The notes beneath the pieces are model-generated. The model made no database searches. It was not told the DNA's origin and saw only the letters and a list, made by a program, of their open reading frames with translations. Positions 32,115-38,283 of a stretch of DNA of 38,307 bases are shown piece after piece. Origin of the DNA: a virus; the IMG/VR virus record IMGVR_UViG_3300040801_000904, positions 1 through 38,307 of that record. One strand, 5' to 3'. The translations under genes were made by a program, and so were the position numbers. Each line of letters begins with the position of its first letter. Position 1 is the stretch's first letter.

Positions 32115-32452
32115 GTGATTGGTATTGCGACGCTAGTTTTTGTGATAGGACTAAAACAGCGGTGATTGGTATTACACCGATTAATAAAGTTTTTGACGCA
32201 CACTGTGAAACGTCTTACGAGGCTGAAACTTTAGCGATATATACAGCCCTGTTATACTGCAAAAAGAAAACTAGAATCCACAATGATTGTAAACAGGCTG
32301 TCAGGGCAATATCAAAAACAAAGGCAAGACGTACAGCGTTCCAGGAAGCAGCTAGAGAGCTGTTAAGAAAAAAAGGCTGTACATTGCAGTGGTCGCCAAG
32401 AAACTGTTTAAAGATGAGAGAAGTTGATAAATTGACGAGAGGTGTGCTATGA
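32111..32452 (+). CDS. RNase H-like protein 2
   Basis: 113 aa with D in WYCDASF, E in YEAETLAIYTAL, D in IHNDCKQAV and D in REVDKLTRG, again the four RNase HI carboxylates. Similarity to copy 1 is limited to the active-site regions, so the two are old paralogues or were acquired separately. Both keep all four acidic residues. Confidence 0.85.
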   Translation: MSDWYCDASFCDRTKTAVIGITPINKVFDAHCETSYEAETLAIYTALLYCKKKTRIHNDCKQAVRAISKTKARRTAFQEAARELLRKKGCTLQWSPRNCLKMREVDKLTRGVL

Positions 32453-32520
32453 TGAGTACTGTTGTAGATCCTAACGTTGTGATAGGTGTAAAACAGGAGG
32501 CAGCTAATGAAGAGTTTTGA
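32449..32520 (+). CDS. Possible 23-aa peptide
   Basis: ATGATG at 32449 opens a 23-codon frame that carries the ribosome-binding site (CAGGAGG) of the next gene within it. Probably a coupling leader. Confidence 0.3.
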   Translation: MMSTVVDPNVVIGVKQEAANEEF

Positions 32521-32725
32521 TAAATGGTGTGAAGATTTAGAAAATAGCGTCGAGGATACATCTTATCCGCAGAAAGACAGGCAAGAAAAGCTAACTATCG
32601 CTGATTTGTGTGAAGACACTCGCGCCAATATCGAGAAAGAAAAAGAAAAAGCTAACCAAGAAAAACCCAAAAAAACACTTCGCGATCAGAATATGGAAGC
32701 TTACAGAACTTGGAAAGGGTGGTAG
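32507..32725 (+). CDS. Small charged protein, 72 aa
   Basis: ATG 32507 after CAGGAGGCAGCTA. Acidic first half, Lys/Glu coiled-coil-like middle (IEKEKEKANQEKPKK), Trp at the end. Not recognised. Confidence 0.6.
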   Translation: MKSFDKWCEDLENSVEDTSYPQKDRQEKLTIADLCEDTRANIEKEKEKANQEKPKKTLRDQNMEAYRTWKGW

Positions 32726-32726
32726 T

Positions 32727-32885
32727 ATGAAACTTCGCGCACGATATGACTGGCAATTGCAAGATTGGGTGTGGTTTCCATATAGACCAGAGCAACTGGT
32801 GTTACATTATAAACTATATCCAGAGAAAGCTTTCAAACAGGCTGTGAAAGACCAACTACAATCTAAAGGTGGTAAAGATGCATAA
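32727..32885 (+). CDS. Small basic protein, 52 aa
   Basis: ATG 32727 follows the preceding TAG by one base. Aromatic-rich N terminus (YDWQLQDWVWFPY) and a basic C terminus. Overlaps the next ATG by 8 bp. Not recognised. Confidence 0.55.
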   Translation: MKLRARYDWQLQDWVWFPYRPEQLVLHYKLYPEKAFKQAVKDQLQSKGGKDA

Positions 32886-33156
32886 AATGTTTTTGTTTGA
32901 GGATAGCAGGTGTATTGGACAGTTCTATACCTTAAAAGTCCAAGATGATAAGATATTTACTACATTAAAACTCAGGGAGGGTTTTCATAGCTACAAACTT
33001 TTGATAATCAAAGATCAAAAGGTTGGTCGTCTAAACACTAAAGCAGCGGTTGAATTTAGTGCTATAGCGTCCGACATTGATGATTGTTTGCAGCTTTATT
33101 GCTTACATTTGTGTGGTGACATTACTTGGGTAAATTTAGTAGGGTGTATACAATGA
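32878..33156 (+). CDS. Hypothetical protein, 92 aa
   Basis: ATG 32878 with AAAGGTGG upstream is preferred to GTG 32869. Alternating beta-alpha pattern; Cys-containing C terminus (LYCLHLCGD). ATGA overlap with the exonuclease gene. Not recognised. Confidence 0.6.
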   Translation: MHKMFLFEDSRCIGQFYTLKVQDDKIFTTLKLREGFHSYKLLIIKDQKVGRLNTKAAVEFSAIASDIDDCLQLYCLHLCGDITWVNLVGCIQ

Positions 33157-33704
33157 CTAAGAATATAATGTTAGATTTAGAAGCCCTCGATCCGAAGATT
33201 GGGGGTGTATTGGTTAGCATTGGCGCTGTTTATTTTGATTTTGAGACAGGCGAGCTGGGGGATACGTTTTATCGTGAAATATCACGCCAAGGTTTAGAGG
33301 AACAGTACAAAGAGTACAATCGCACAATATCTTTGAGGTGTTTACAATGGTGGATGCAACAATCCGACGGTGCCAGGGAAGTATTCCAAGCTAAAGATTG
33401 TCATGGTAATGACTTCAAAACTGCACTAAGAGCATTTAGGCAGTTTGTCGATGGCCCAAAGACTAGGATATGGGGTAATGGTGCTGATTTTGATAATGTG
33501 TTCCTGGCAGACTGTTATAAGAGTGTAGGACTTAGATTGCCCTGGTCATTTAGGTATAATAGATGTTATCGTACTGTTAAGAACATGTTTGGCCATAAAG
33601 CAAAACTTGTTCGCGTTGGTAACCACCATAATGCGCTGGATGACGCTAAGACACAAGCAGTGCATTTAATGGCTATGATGAAAGGAGAAAAGGTTAATGA
33701 GTGA
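33153..33704 (+). CDS. DnaQ-like 3'-5' exonuclease (DEDDh)
   Basis: 183 aa from ATG 33153. Catalytic residues follow the DEDDh order: D8/E10 (MLDLEAL), D in NGADFDN, and H-x4-D in NHHNALDDAKTQA. The segment WWMQQSDGAR is typical of phage members of the family. It could trim DNA or RNA ends, proofread, or degrade host nucleic acid; the polymerase already carries its own proofreading domain. Last gene of its operon. Confidence 0.9.
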   Translation: MTKNIMLDLEALDPKIGGVLVSIGAVYFDFETGELGDTFYREISRQGLEEQYKEYNRTISLRCLQWWMQQSDGAREVFQAKDCHGNDFKTALRAFRQFVDGPKTRIWGNGADFDNVFLADCYKSVGLRLPWSFRYNRCYRTVKNMFGHKAKLVRVGNHHNALDDAKTQAVHLMAMMKGEKVNE

Positions 33705-33710
33705 CAGGTC

Positions 33711-33739
33711 TTGACAAATTCCCCCATATATACTATAAT
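33711..33739 (+). promoter_or_regulatory. Perfect-consensus promoter TTGACA-17-TATAAT
   Basis: TTGACA 33711-33716, TATAAT 33734-33739, spacer exactly 17 nt. It drives a single 62-aa gene that is closed by a strong terminator, so this short unit is likely expressed very early and strongly. Confidence 0.9.
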
Positions 33740-33770
33740 ATAAATAGAAGGTAATTAATTGGAGAAAGAA

Positions 33771-33959
33771 ATGTACCAAGTCAAATGTAAATATATAGAA
33801 TCAGGAAATACTTATATATTAGGGGAGTGTGATTCCTTAAAAGAAGCAACTGATCATAAATTAAGGGCTATGAAAAAAGCTGCTTTTCAACGTTGTGATA
33901 TCACAATAGTTCCAACTAATAGTCAGATTAAAACAGTGGATAAACCTAGATTAAATTAA
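33771..33959 (+). CDS. Small basic protein, 62 aa, under its own strong promoter
   Basis: ATG 33771 follows GGAGAAAGAA. A monocistronic unit with perfect promoter (33711) and terminator (33982). The product mixes beta (MYQVKCKYIESGNTYIL) and basic helical (HKLRAMKKAAFQRC) parts. Such isolated, strongly expressed small genes often code for host-takeover proteins; inference. No family recognised. Confidence 0.65.
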   Translation: MYQVKCKYIESGNTYILGECDSLKEATDHKLRAMKKAAFQRCDITIVPTNSQIKTVDKPRLN

Positions 33960-33981
33960 TAAATTGCACCCGCCACCTAAG

Positions 33982-34008
33982 AAAACCCACCATAAGAGTG
34001 GGTTTTTT
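33982..34008 (+). terminator. Rho-independent terminator
   Basis: AAAACCCAC (33982-33990) and GTGGGTTTT (33998-34006) form a perfect 9-bp stem with a 7-nt loop and a T run. The A run before the stem means it could also work on the other strand. Confidence 0.92.
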
Positions 34009-34168
34009 ATTGCCTGTAATTACCATTATAATAACAAAAACAGACCATAAAGGCTGTTTTGTGGTACAATTCTATGTAAAATATGCCTATTTTACTGTGA
34101 TAACGGTGTTATTTACGTTCTTATGTCTTGTACAAAGATAAGTAAATAAATACACTAATAACTACTAT

Positions 34169-34208
34169 GAAATAACTAACGAAATAACGTAACAGCGTTA
34201 GTTATTTC
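34169..34208. repeat. Perfect 13-bp inverted repeat
   Basis: GAAATAACTAACG (34169-34181) and CGTTAGTTATTTC (34196-34208) with a 14-nt spacer. GAAATAAC is itself repeated in the spacer. Not followed by a T run, so more a binding site or structural element than a terminator. Confidence 0.75.
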
Positions 34209-34256
34209 TATTGGTACGCGTGAACTGGTAAGTGAACGTGGACATAGCAAACACCA

Positions 34257-34295
34257 TGCCAGCTTTCAATTATTTTTAAGAAATAATTGGTGGCA
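34257..34295. repeat. Long hairpin
   Basis: TGCCA (34257-34261)/TGGCA (34291-34295) outer stem and CAATTATTT (34267-34275)/AAATAATTG (34281-34289) inner stem, loop TTAAG. Confidence 0.7.
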
Positions 34296-34301
34296 CGGAT
34301 G

Positions 34302-34367
34302 TTGCATGTCTATGCAATAATCATGCCGGCATAGAAATTGCATGCAGATGCAAGTTTCATGCCATAG
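34302..34367. repeat. Tandem repeat of TTGCAT-N4-ATGCAA palindromes
   Basis: Two units share the framework TTGCATG-nnn-ATGCAA-nnn-TCATGCC-(nnn)-ATAG: 34302-34334 and 34338-34367. The three-base linkers differ while the palindrome arms are conserved, the pattern of protein-binding operators or iterons. TTGCAT is also the -35 hexamer of the promoters at 212 and 34569. Confidence 0.75.
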
Positions 34368-34417
34368 TTAGGGGGGTACGATCCCCCATCGGGGTTTGGT
34401 ATGGATCGTGCCTATGG
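34362..34417. other. Three-helix foldable element
   Basis: CCATA (34362)/TATGG (34413), GGTACGATCC (34375-34384)/GGATCGTGCC (34403-34412, one wobble) and CCCC-ATC-GGGG (34384-34394) can form a compact structure, though the last helix competes with the second. Could act as RNA or as a DNA cruciform. Confidence 0.5.
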
Positions 34418-34444
34418 GTACAGCCATAATAAAATACATTTCGA

Positions 34445-34546
34445 CCCTATTAGGTAGGGCCTACAACGTAGGGCATAAAGCCCTTGCTTCACAACCGAAG
34501 GTTGCTTGCTACGGGGTTGTTGATTGCTAAGCTACGCTACACAATC
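34445..34546. repeat. Row of short GC-rich hairpins
   Basis: CCCTA/TAGGG (34445-34459), CCTAC/GTAGG (34460-34472), GGGC/GCCC (34471-34483), CAACC/GGTTG (34492-34504) and GATTG/CAATC (34522-34546) follow one another. The region is richer in GC than its surroundings. Confidence 0.6.
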
Positions 34547-34568
34547 GCAAATTTAACGTTGTTACAAT

Positions 34569-34597
34569 TTGCATATTTATAACATATGGTCTATACT
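34569..34597 (+). promoter_or_regulatory. Promoter TTGCAT-17-TATACT
   Basis: TTGCAT 34569-34574, TATACT 34592-34597, spacer 17 nt, with CTATACTTTATA around the -10. Same class as the structural promoter at 212-240. It serves the genes at 34624 and 34825. Confidence 0.7.
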
Positions 34598-34623
34598 TTA
34601 TACAGGTAACAAAGGAGATTGAT

Positions 34624-34812
34624 ATGTTCAACTTATATGCTGACGACTACTTACTAGATGATATAATAGACATGCTCTCAACTCGTGATGAATGGGGAGA
34701 GCCTATCGTGCGCTATTATTTCCAGATGGATGAATGCCCCACCTTGTCAGACGCTATAAAATGCGCCTGTCAATATTATAAAACAGATGTATCTATACAA
34801 CCAGCTTTTTAA
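34624..34812 (+). CDS. Small acidic protein, 62 aa
   Basis: ATG 34624 after AAAGGAGATTGAT. Acidic N-terminal half (YADDYLLDDIIDML), then CPTLSDAIKCACQYY. First gene of its unit, upstream of the methyltransferase. Not recognised. Confidence 0.7.
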   Translation: MFNLYADDYLLDDIIDMLSTRDEWGEPIVRYYFQMDECPTLSDAIKCACQYYKTDVSIQPAF

Positions 34813-34824
34813 TACGAGGTAATT

Positions 34825-35535
34825 ATGCAATACATAGGATCAAAAAGACGACTAGCTAAACACCTGCTCCCTATTATCTTAAAAGACAGGCAGCCGGACC
34901 AGTGGTACATAGAACCATTTGTCGGAGGGGCTAATATGATTGAGAATGTGCCTGGCCCGAATGTTATTGGTGCTGATGCTGATATACACACTATAAGAGC
35001 ATTACACGCTATTAGAGACACCCCCACGCTATTACCTAAAGATTCCAACATCTTGACTAAGGAAGCTTATCAAGCCGTACAGTATAAATATAGGAACACA
35101 CCACATAAAATCACTGATGTTGATTGTTATGTTCTTATTGCTTGCGCTTTTCGAGGTGTGTTTAATAGGGGGTATAGTGGTGGTTTAGAACGCGATAATT
35201 GTGATCGTATAGCCTCACAATACAGAGCGGCACAGAAACAATCTAAACTATTACAAGATAAAGCTTTAATTTGCACTAAGTATAACGAGCTTATACTGTT
35301 CCCTAACAGTATTATTTACTGCGATCCACCTTACCAGAGCACACAAGGGTACGGAATAGAGTTCAATCATGATGAATTCTGGCAGTGGTGTAGAGACAAG
35401 CATAAAGAAGGGCATACAATCTTTGTTAGCGAATATAACGCCCCTGGTGATTTTACATGTATATGGGAACGTGAGTTGATAAACAACTTGAACACCAAAA
35501 AAGCCACTGAGAAACTATTTACTCTTAACAAATAA
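34825..35535 (+). CDS. DNA adenine N6-methyltransferase, D12 class (Dam-like)
   Basis: 236 aa with the D12 signatures: YIGSKRRLAKHL at the start, IEPFVGGANM (SAM-binding, about 29-38), FNRGYSGGL and catalytic DPPY at 167-170. It would add a methyl group to adenine N6 in a short site, possibly GATC as in Dam. No restriction enzyme is nearby, so it is an orphan enzyme that may protect phage DNA or mark it for timing. Confidence 0.92.
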   Translation: MQYIGSKRRLAKHLLPIILKDRQPDQWYIEPFVGGANMIENVPGPNVIGADADIHTIRALHAIRDTPTLLPKDSNILTKEAYQAVQYKYRNTPHKITDVDCYVLIACAFRGVFNRGYSGGLERDNCDRIASQYRAAQKQSKLLQDKALICTKYNELILFPNSIIYCDPPYQSTQGYGIEFNHDEFWQWCRDKHKEGHTIFVSEYNAPGDFTCIWERELINNLNTKKATEKLFTLNK

Positions 35536-35561
35536 TTTACAATTATTTTTATTTGAAAGTG

Positions 35562-35590
35562 TTGACTTACGTCTATACACTTGCTATAAT
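35562..35590 (+). promoter_or_regulatory. Promoter TTGACT-17-TATAAT (extended -10)
   Basis: TTGACT 35562-35567 and TATAAT 35585-35590, spacer 17 nt, with TG one base before the -10. It serves the small genes from 35617. Confidence 0.82.
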
Positions 35591-35616
35591 TTAATTAGAA
35601 GATGAGAAAAGGAGCA

Positions 35617-35745
35617 ATGAAAATGAGAAATTATAAAGACAGACGGTCTATCGACCTGTCAAAATGGCTTGATAAGTATCGTGATGAACTTATGAAGAAA
35701 GACAACGAATATAGAAGGAGAGTGAAGAATGAAGGCACACACTAA
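35617..35745 (+). CDS. Small basic protein, 42 aa
   Basis: ATG 35617 after AAAGGAGCA. Very charged (YKDRRSIDLSKWLDKYRDEL). Overlaps the next gene by 17 bp, whose ribosome-binding site (AAGGAGAG) lies inside it. Not recognised. Confidence 0.6.
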   Translation: MKMRNYKDRRSIDLSKWLDKYRDELMKKDNEYRRRVKNEGTH

Positions 35746-35896
35746 ACGCGTATTGCACTCAATAGCTCTACATATTAACCTTAGTAAGATGACCACTGAG
35801 GACATTATACAGGAGCTTGAATGGGTGTTCCAAAACGGGTACGAAAACGGTCAAGTTGACAAAGAAATTGAGGTGTTAAATGAAAACAATCGCTAA
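35729..35896 (+). CDS. Hypothetical protein, 55 aa
   Basis: ATG 35729 with AAGGAGAG upstream. Helical, with TTEDIIQELEWVFQNGYENGQ, a pattern seen in short phage proteins of unknown role. Overlaps the next ATG by 17 bp. Confidence 0.6.
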   Translation: MKAHTKRVLHSIALHINLSKMTTEDIIQELEWVFQNGYENGQVDKEIEVLNENNR

Positions 35897-36110
35897 ACAG
35901 TTTTTAAAGAAAGTGGGTAAAGACCAAGCACAGTACCTAATGTATAGCATAACACCCTCTTACTTTAGGGCTAAACGAGAGAAGTTCAAAGAGCTGGGCG
36001 TTAAACGTAATATCGACATTAACGCTAGTATACTTGATGACTACATCCAAATATGTTTTACTGATGGCAGTATGATAGTGTTTGATGGTGAAGAAGTGGA
36101 GGCATGTTAA
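35880..36110 (+). CDS. Hypothetical protein, 76 aa
   Basis: Basic helical first half, beta-like second half (YIQICFTDGSMIVFDGEEVE). Preceded by GAGG. Not recognised. Confidence 0.65.
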   Translation: MKTIAKQFLKKVGKDQAQYLMYSITPSYFRAKREKFKELGVKRNIDINASILDDYIQICFTDGSMIVFDGEEVEAC

Positions 36111-36111
36111 A

Positions 36112-36627
36112 ATGAATATTTTTGTATTAGATAAAAACCCTATCAAAATCCCACAACATTACTGTGACATACATTTAAGAAAAATGATTGTTGGGTATAC
36201 GCAATTACTCTGTACGGCTGCGCAGATGGCCTCAGATTCTGCCATTGAGGGTTTTTATAAGATTACGCACGTCAACCGTCCTTGTTCCAAGTGGGTACGG
36301 GGGTCACGAGCCAACTATGGCTGGCTCTGGGAGCTGTTGTTTTACTGCCATACTGAATATGAGCTGCGGTTTAAAAAAGAACATGCTAGTAAGCGTTTAT
36401 TAATGCGTTTAGGTAACTTTTTAATCAGTGATTGCCCACTCCCGGATCGATTTATGTCAGTATGGCCCCAAGTAATGCCTGATGAGTTCAAACGCAGTAT
36501 TAAATATACTAATTCAATCTTAATGATTGAACAAGCTATAACAATTAAAGCTTATAGACGCTATTACGCTTATAAGCTTAAAGACTTCCGTAAACGTGGG
36601 ATTTGTAAGTTTACTAAACCTTTGTAA
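36112..36627 (+). CDS. Conserved phage protein of unknown function (IFVLDxxP family)
   Basis: 171 aa from ATG 36112, preceded by GGAGG. The layout MNIFVLDKNPIKIPQHYCDIHLRKMIVGYTQLLCTA, followed by H-V-N-R-P-C-x-x-W-V and NYGWLWELLFYCHTEYELRF, recurs in T4-like and marine phages. Conserved His, Cys and Trp residues suggest an enzyme. I know no established function. Confidence 0.75.
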   Translation: MNIFVLDKNPIKIPQHYCDIHLRKMIVGYTQLLCTAAQMASDSAIEGFYKITHVNRPCSKWVRGSRANYGWLWELLFYCHTEYELRFKKEHASKRLLMRLGNFLISDCPLPDRFMSVWPQVMPDEFKRSIKYTNSILMIEQAITIKAYRRYYAYKLKDFRKRGICKFTKPL

Positions 36628-36751
36628 TTTTAATACTTATTATAGTTTTCGTCTGTCAAATATAAGTAAGGCACAGCTAAAAGACGAGCCTGATAATGGT
36701 CTAATTCTTTCCAGAGTCAATCTGGAGTGCGCCGTTCGTCTGATAATTTAG
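36628..36751. other. Gene-free junction between convergent operons
   Basis: About 125 bp between the rightward and leftward operons. It holds TCGTCT (36647-36652) with AGACGA, a 6-bp hairpin TCCAGA/TCTGGA, and a second TTCGTCTGATAA-like copy near 36735. No T-run terminator is visible for either strand. Could encode a small RNA or a termination region; unresolved. Confidence 0.4.
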
Positions 36752-37027
36752 TCATAATATCTCTCCGCATGCTTCTGTCATAATTGCGTAAAAAATAGGG
36801 AGTACATCCTCAGCGGTAATTAAGTTTTTACCTCCGTACTCATCGTATAAATCAACACCAACTAACTCAGCAACATATATATCCATAAAAGCCATGAATT
36901 CTTGGGTGCTGAGTGGTGGCATATTGCCAAATTTCTTATACGCTATTTTAAAACACTGCTTACGCCAGCGCGCAGGTGTATTTAAACTAACACCCTCTAT
37001 TTTTTGTGGGGTTAAGTATTTTTTCAC
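36752..37027 (-). CDS. Hypothetical protein, 91 aa (leftward operon, gene 4)
   Basis: Last gene of the leftward operon, overlapping the previous one by 4 bp. Mixed helical, with NTPARWRKQCFKIAYKKFG near the start and an acidic C-terminal part. Not recognised. Confidence 0.65.
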   Translation of the reverse strand: MKKYLTPQKIEGVSLNTPARWRKQCFKIAYKKFGNMPPLSTQEFMAFMDIYVAELVGVDLYDEYGGKNLITAEDVLPIFYAIMTEACGEIL

Positions 37028-37284
37028 AGCCCCTCCTTTTCGATAGCTTCTGTTATTAGGTTTGAAGCGTCTGTGACAGCCTGTGTGAGGTTTTTATACT
37101 CAGGGAGGGTTATCATAGCCTCTTTAACCAATCTTTTTGCCAGTGGCGTGATAGACACATAGAAGCCTACTATTTCCCAGTAGGGTTTTTTATCTTCTGG
37201 CGTGCGCCATTTTTTTAGAATGTATTGTCTACTGTCGTTTTCTACCTGGTACTTTGCTCGACCTTTTGCCAATGTAATAATCAT
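37024..37284 (-). CDS. Hypothetical protein, 86 aa (leftward operon, gene 3)
   Basis: Start at 37284, in an ATGA overlap with the preceding gene, is chosen; a longer frame begins at 37377 inside that gene. Beta N terminus (MIITLAKGRAKYQV), helical C terminus. Not recognised. Confidence 0.65.
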   Translation of the reverse strand: MIITLAKGRAKYQVENDSRQYILKKWRTPEDKKPYWEIVGFYVSITPLAKRLVKEAMITLPEYKNLTQAVTDASNLITEAIEKEGL

Positions 37285-37484
37285 GATACTATCACCTTCC
37301 CATTTTCGTCTGTTGGGAAAACACAATCCCTTCCTAGTTCGTTGTTTCTCAATATTGTGCCGTTTGCCATCACCCATAGAATAGTTTTTCCGTTGACGTT
37401 AAGTGCGACATCCCCTTCAACATCAGGGTCGCTTAAAGATACTGTCACATATTTATCTTGTATAGTTTTCAGATTGAGTTTCAT
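37281..37484 (-). CDS. Hypothetical protein, 67 aa (leftward operon, gene 2)
   Basis: Overlaps the sigma-factor gene stop by 4 bp. Beta-rich and acidic-neutral (MKLNLKTIQDKYVTVSLSD). Coupling to the sigma gene suggests a regulatory partner, such as an anti-sigma, but there is no sequence support. Confidence 0.65.
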   Translation of the reverse strand: MKLNLKTIQDKYVTVSLSDPDVEGDVALNVNGKTILWVMANGTILRNNELGRDCVFPTDENGKVIVS

Positions 37485-38224
37485 TTTTTAAACCTCCGCA
37501 TTGGTACATCACCATCTTTAATTTTTGTATCGTACATATACCTGATTCGATTCACTGCTTCACGATACAGTTGTGAACTAGCTTTTTTATTAAAATTTAT
37601 CTCTGCGTCAGCAGGATAGCCTTGAATACGTTCTTTTATTGCTTTTTTGTGTGATGGGCTGAGTGTGTTTTCGGCAAGTTGATCAATCTCTGACAGAGCA
37701 ATAATTTTGTCGAGGGGGTCAACTGTAGCTGCCCCCGCATCCATCAATGAATTATCGTTCACGTCTTTGTAGTTATTGTTTATTGAGCGACCTTGATGCA
37801 CAACAAGGGCGTCGGACTCTAGTAAATTATTTTCTTCCAAGAATTTTTTATACTCAGAACTATCATTGTAGTCGTTGAAAATTTCCATCAACTTAAAAAA
37901 ATACTTATAAGCAGGACTTGCCTCACTTATTGTGTAATTTAAGCTGTGTCGTCGGACGTATTTTGACACACGGCGGCCAATTGCGCAAGAAAGATAAGAA
38001 GAAAACCTAATATTTTTATCACAATCAAAACTTTTTAAAGCGTAAAGCAAAGCGATATACGCTTCTTGAACAAGATCCTCATAAAATGCATGAGTCTTGT
38101 AGTGGGAAACACATTTAAAAACCAATTTTTTAAAAAACAGTACAACTTCGTTCTCAATAGCAGGAGAATTATTTTGCTGGTATTTCTGTATCATTTCTTT
38201 TTCTTTCTCAATTGTGTATTTCAT
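37481..38224 (-). CDS. RNA polymerase sigma factor, sigma-70 family
   Basis: 247 aa. Region 2 spans about 25-95: EDLVQEAYIALLYALKSFD and IRFSSYLSCAIGRRVSKYVRR are close to sigma-70 region 2.1-2.4 ('DLvQEG...fD...rFsTYa...I'). A long Asn/Asp-rich linker (about 100-180) leads to a helical C-terminal part (LSPSHKKAIKERIQGYP, then EAVNRIRYMYD) in the place of region 4. It would redirect host RNA polymerase to phage promoters, plausibly the TTGCAT-17-TATACT class. First gene of the leftward operon. Confidence 0.85.
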   Translation of the reverse strand: MKYTIEKEKEMIQKYQQNNSPAIENEVVLFFKKLVFKCVSHYKTHAFYEDLVQEAYIALLYALKSFDCDKNIRFSSYLSCAIGRRVSKYVRRHSLNYTISEASPAYKYFFKLMEIFNDYNDSSEYKKFLEENNLLESDALVVHQGRSINNNYKDVNDNSLMDAGAATVDPLDKIIALSEIDQLAENTLSPSHKKAIKERIQGYPADAEINFNKKASSQLYREAVNRIRYMYDTKIKDGDVPMRRFKK

Positions 38225-38254
38225 AATTTATCCAATTAGTAACTCATACCTCAC

Positions 38255-38283
38255 AGTATACCATAGGTTTTTAAAACTGTCAA
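38255..38283 (-). promoter_or_regulatory. Leftward promoter TTGACA-17-TATACT for the sigma operon
   Basis: On the minus strand, TTGACA (38283-38278) and TATACT (38260-38255) with a 17-nt spacer. The -35 is perfect, so host RNA polymerase should read it from the start of infection and make the phage sigma factor early. Confidence 0.82.

Larger units (their letters stand above)
34009..34568. other. Gene-free structured region, candidate origin or regulatory locus
   Basis: No ORF of note in about 560 bp. It holds an imperfect hairpin at 34037-34060, a 13-bp inverted repeat (34169-34208), a long hairpin at 34257-34295, a tandem repeat of palindromes (34302-34367), a three-helix element (34362-34417) and a row of short hairpins (34445-34546). 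Such a mix is found at phage replication origins and at control regions; no choice can be made from sequence alone. Confidence 0.55.

Noticed and set aside
33697-33714. Short ATG frame after the DnaQ-like gene
   Set aside because: Only five codons (MSDRS) before the stop, overlapping the promoter.
34037-34060. Terminator AAAACAG/CTGTTTT
   Set aside because: Seven-bp AT-rich stem with no T run beyond the stem; a much stronger terminator lies just upstream.
36639-36659. Leftward promoter with TTGACA and TATAAT
   Set aside because: The two hexamers are only 9 nt apart, and no good -10 lies at 16-18 nt.
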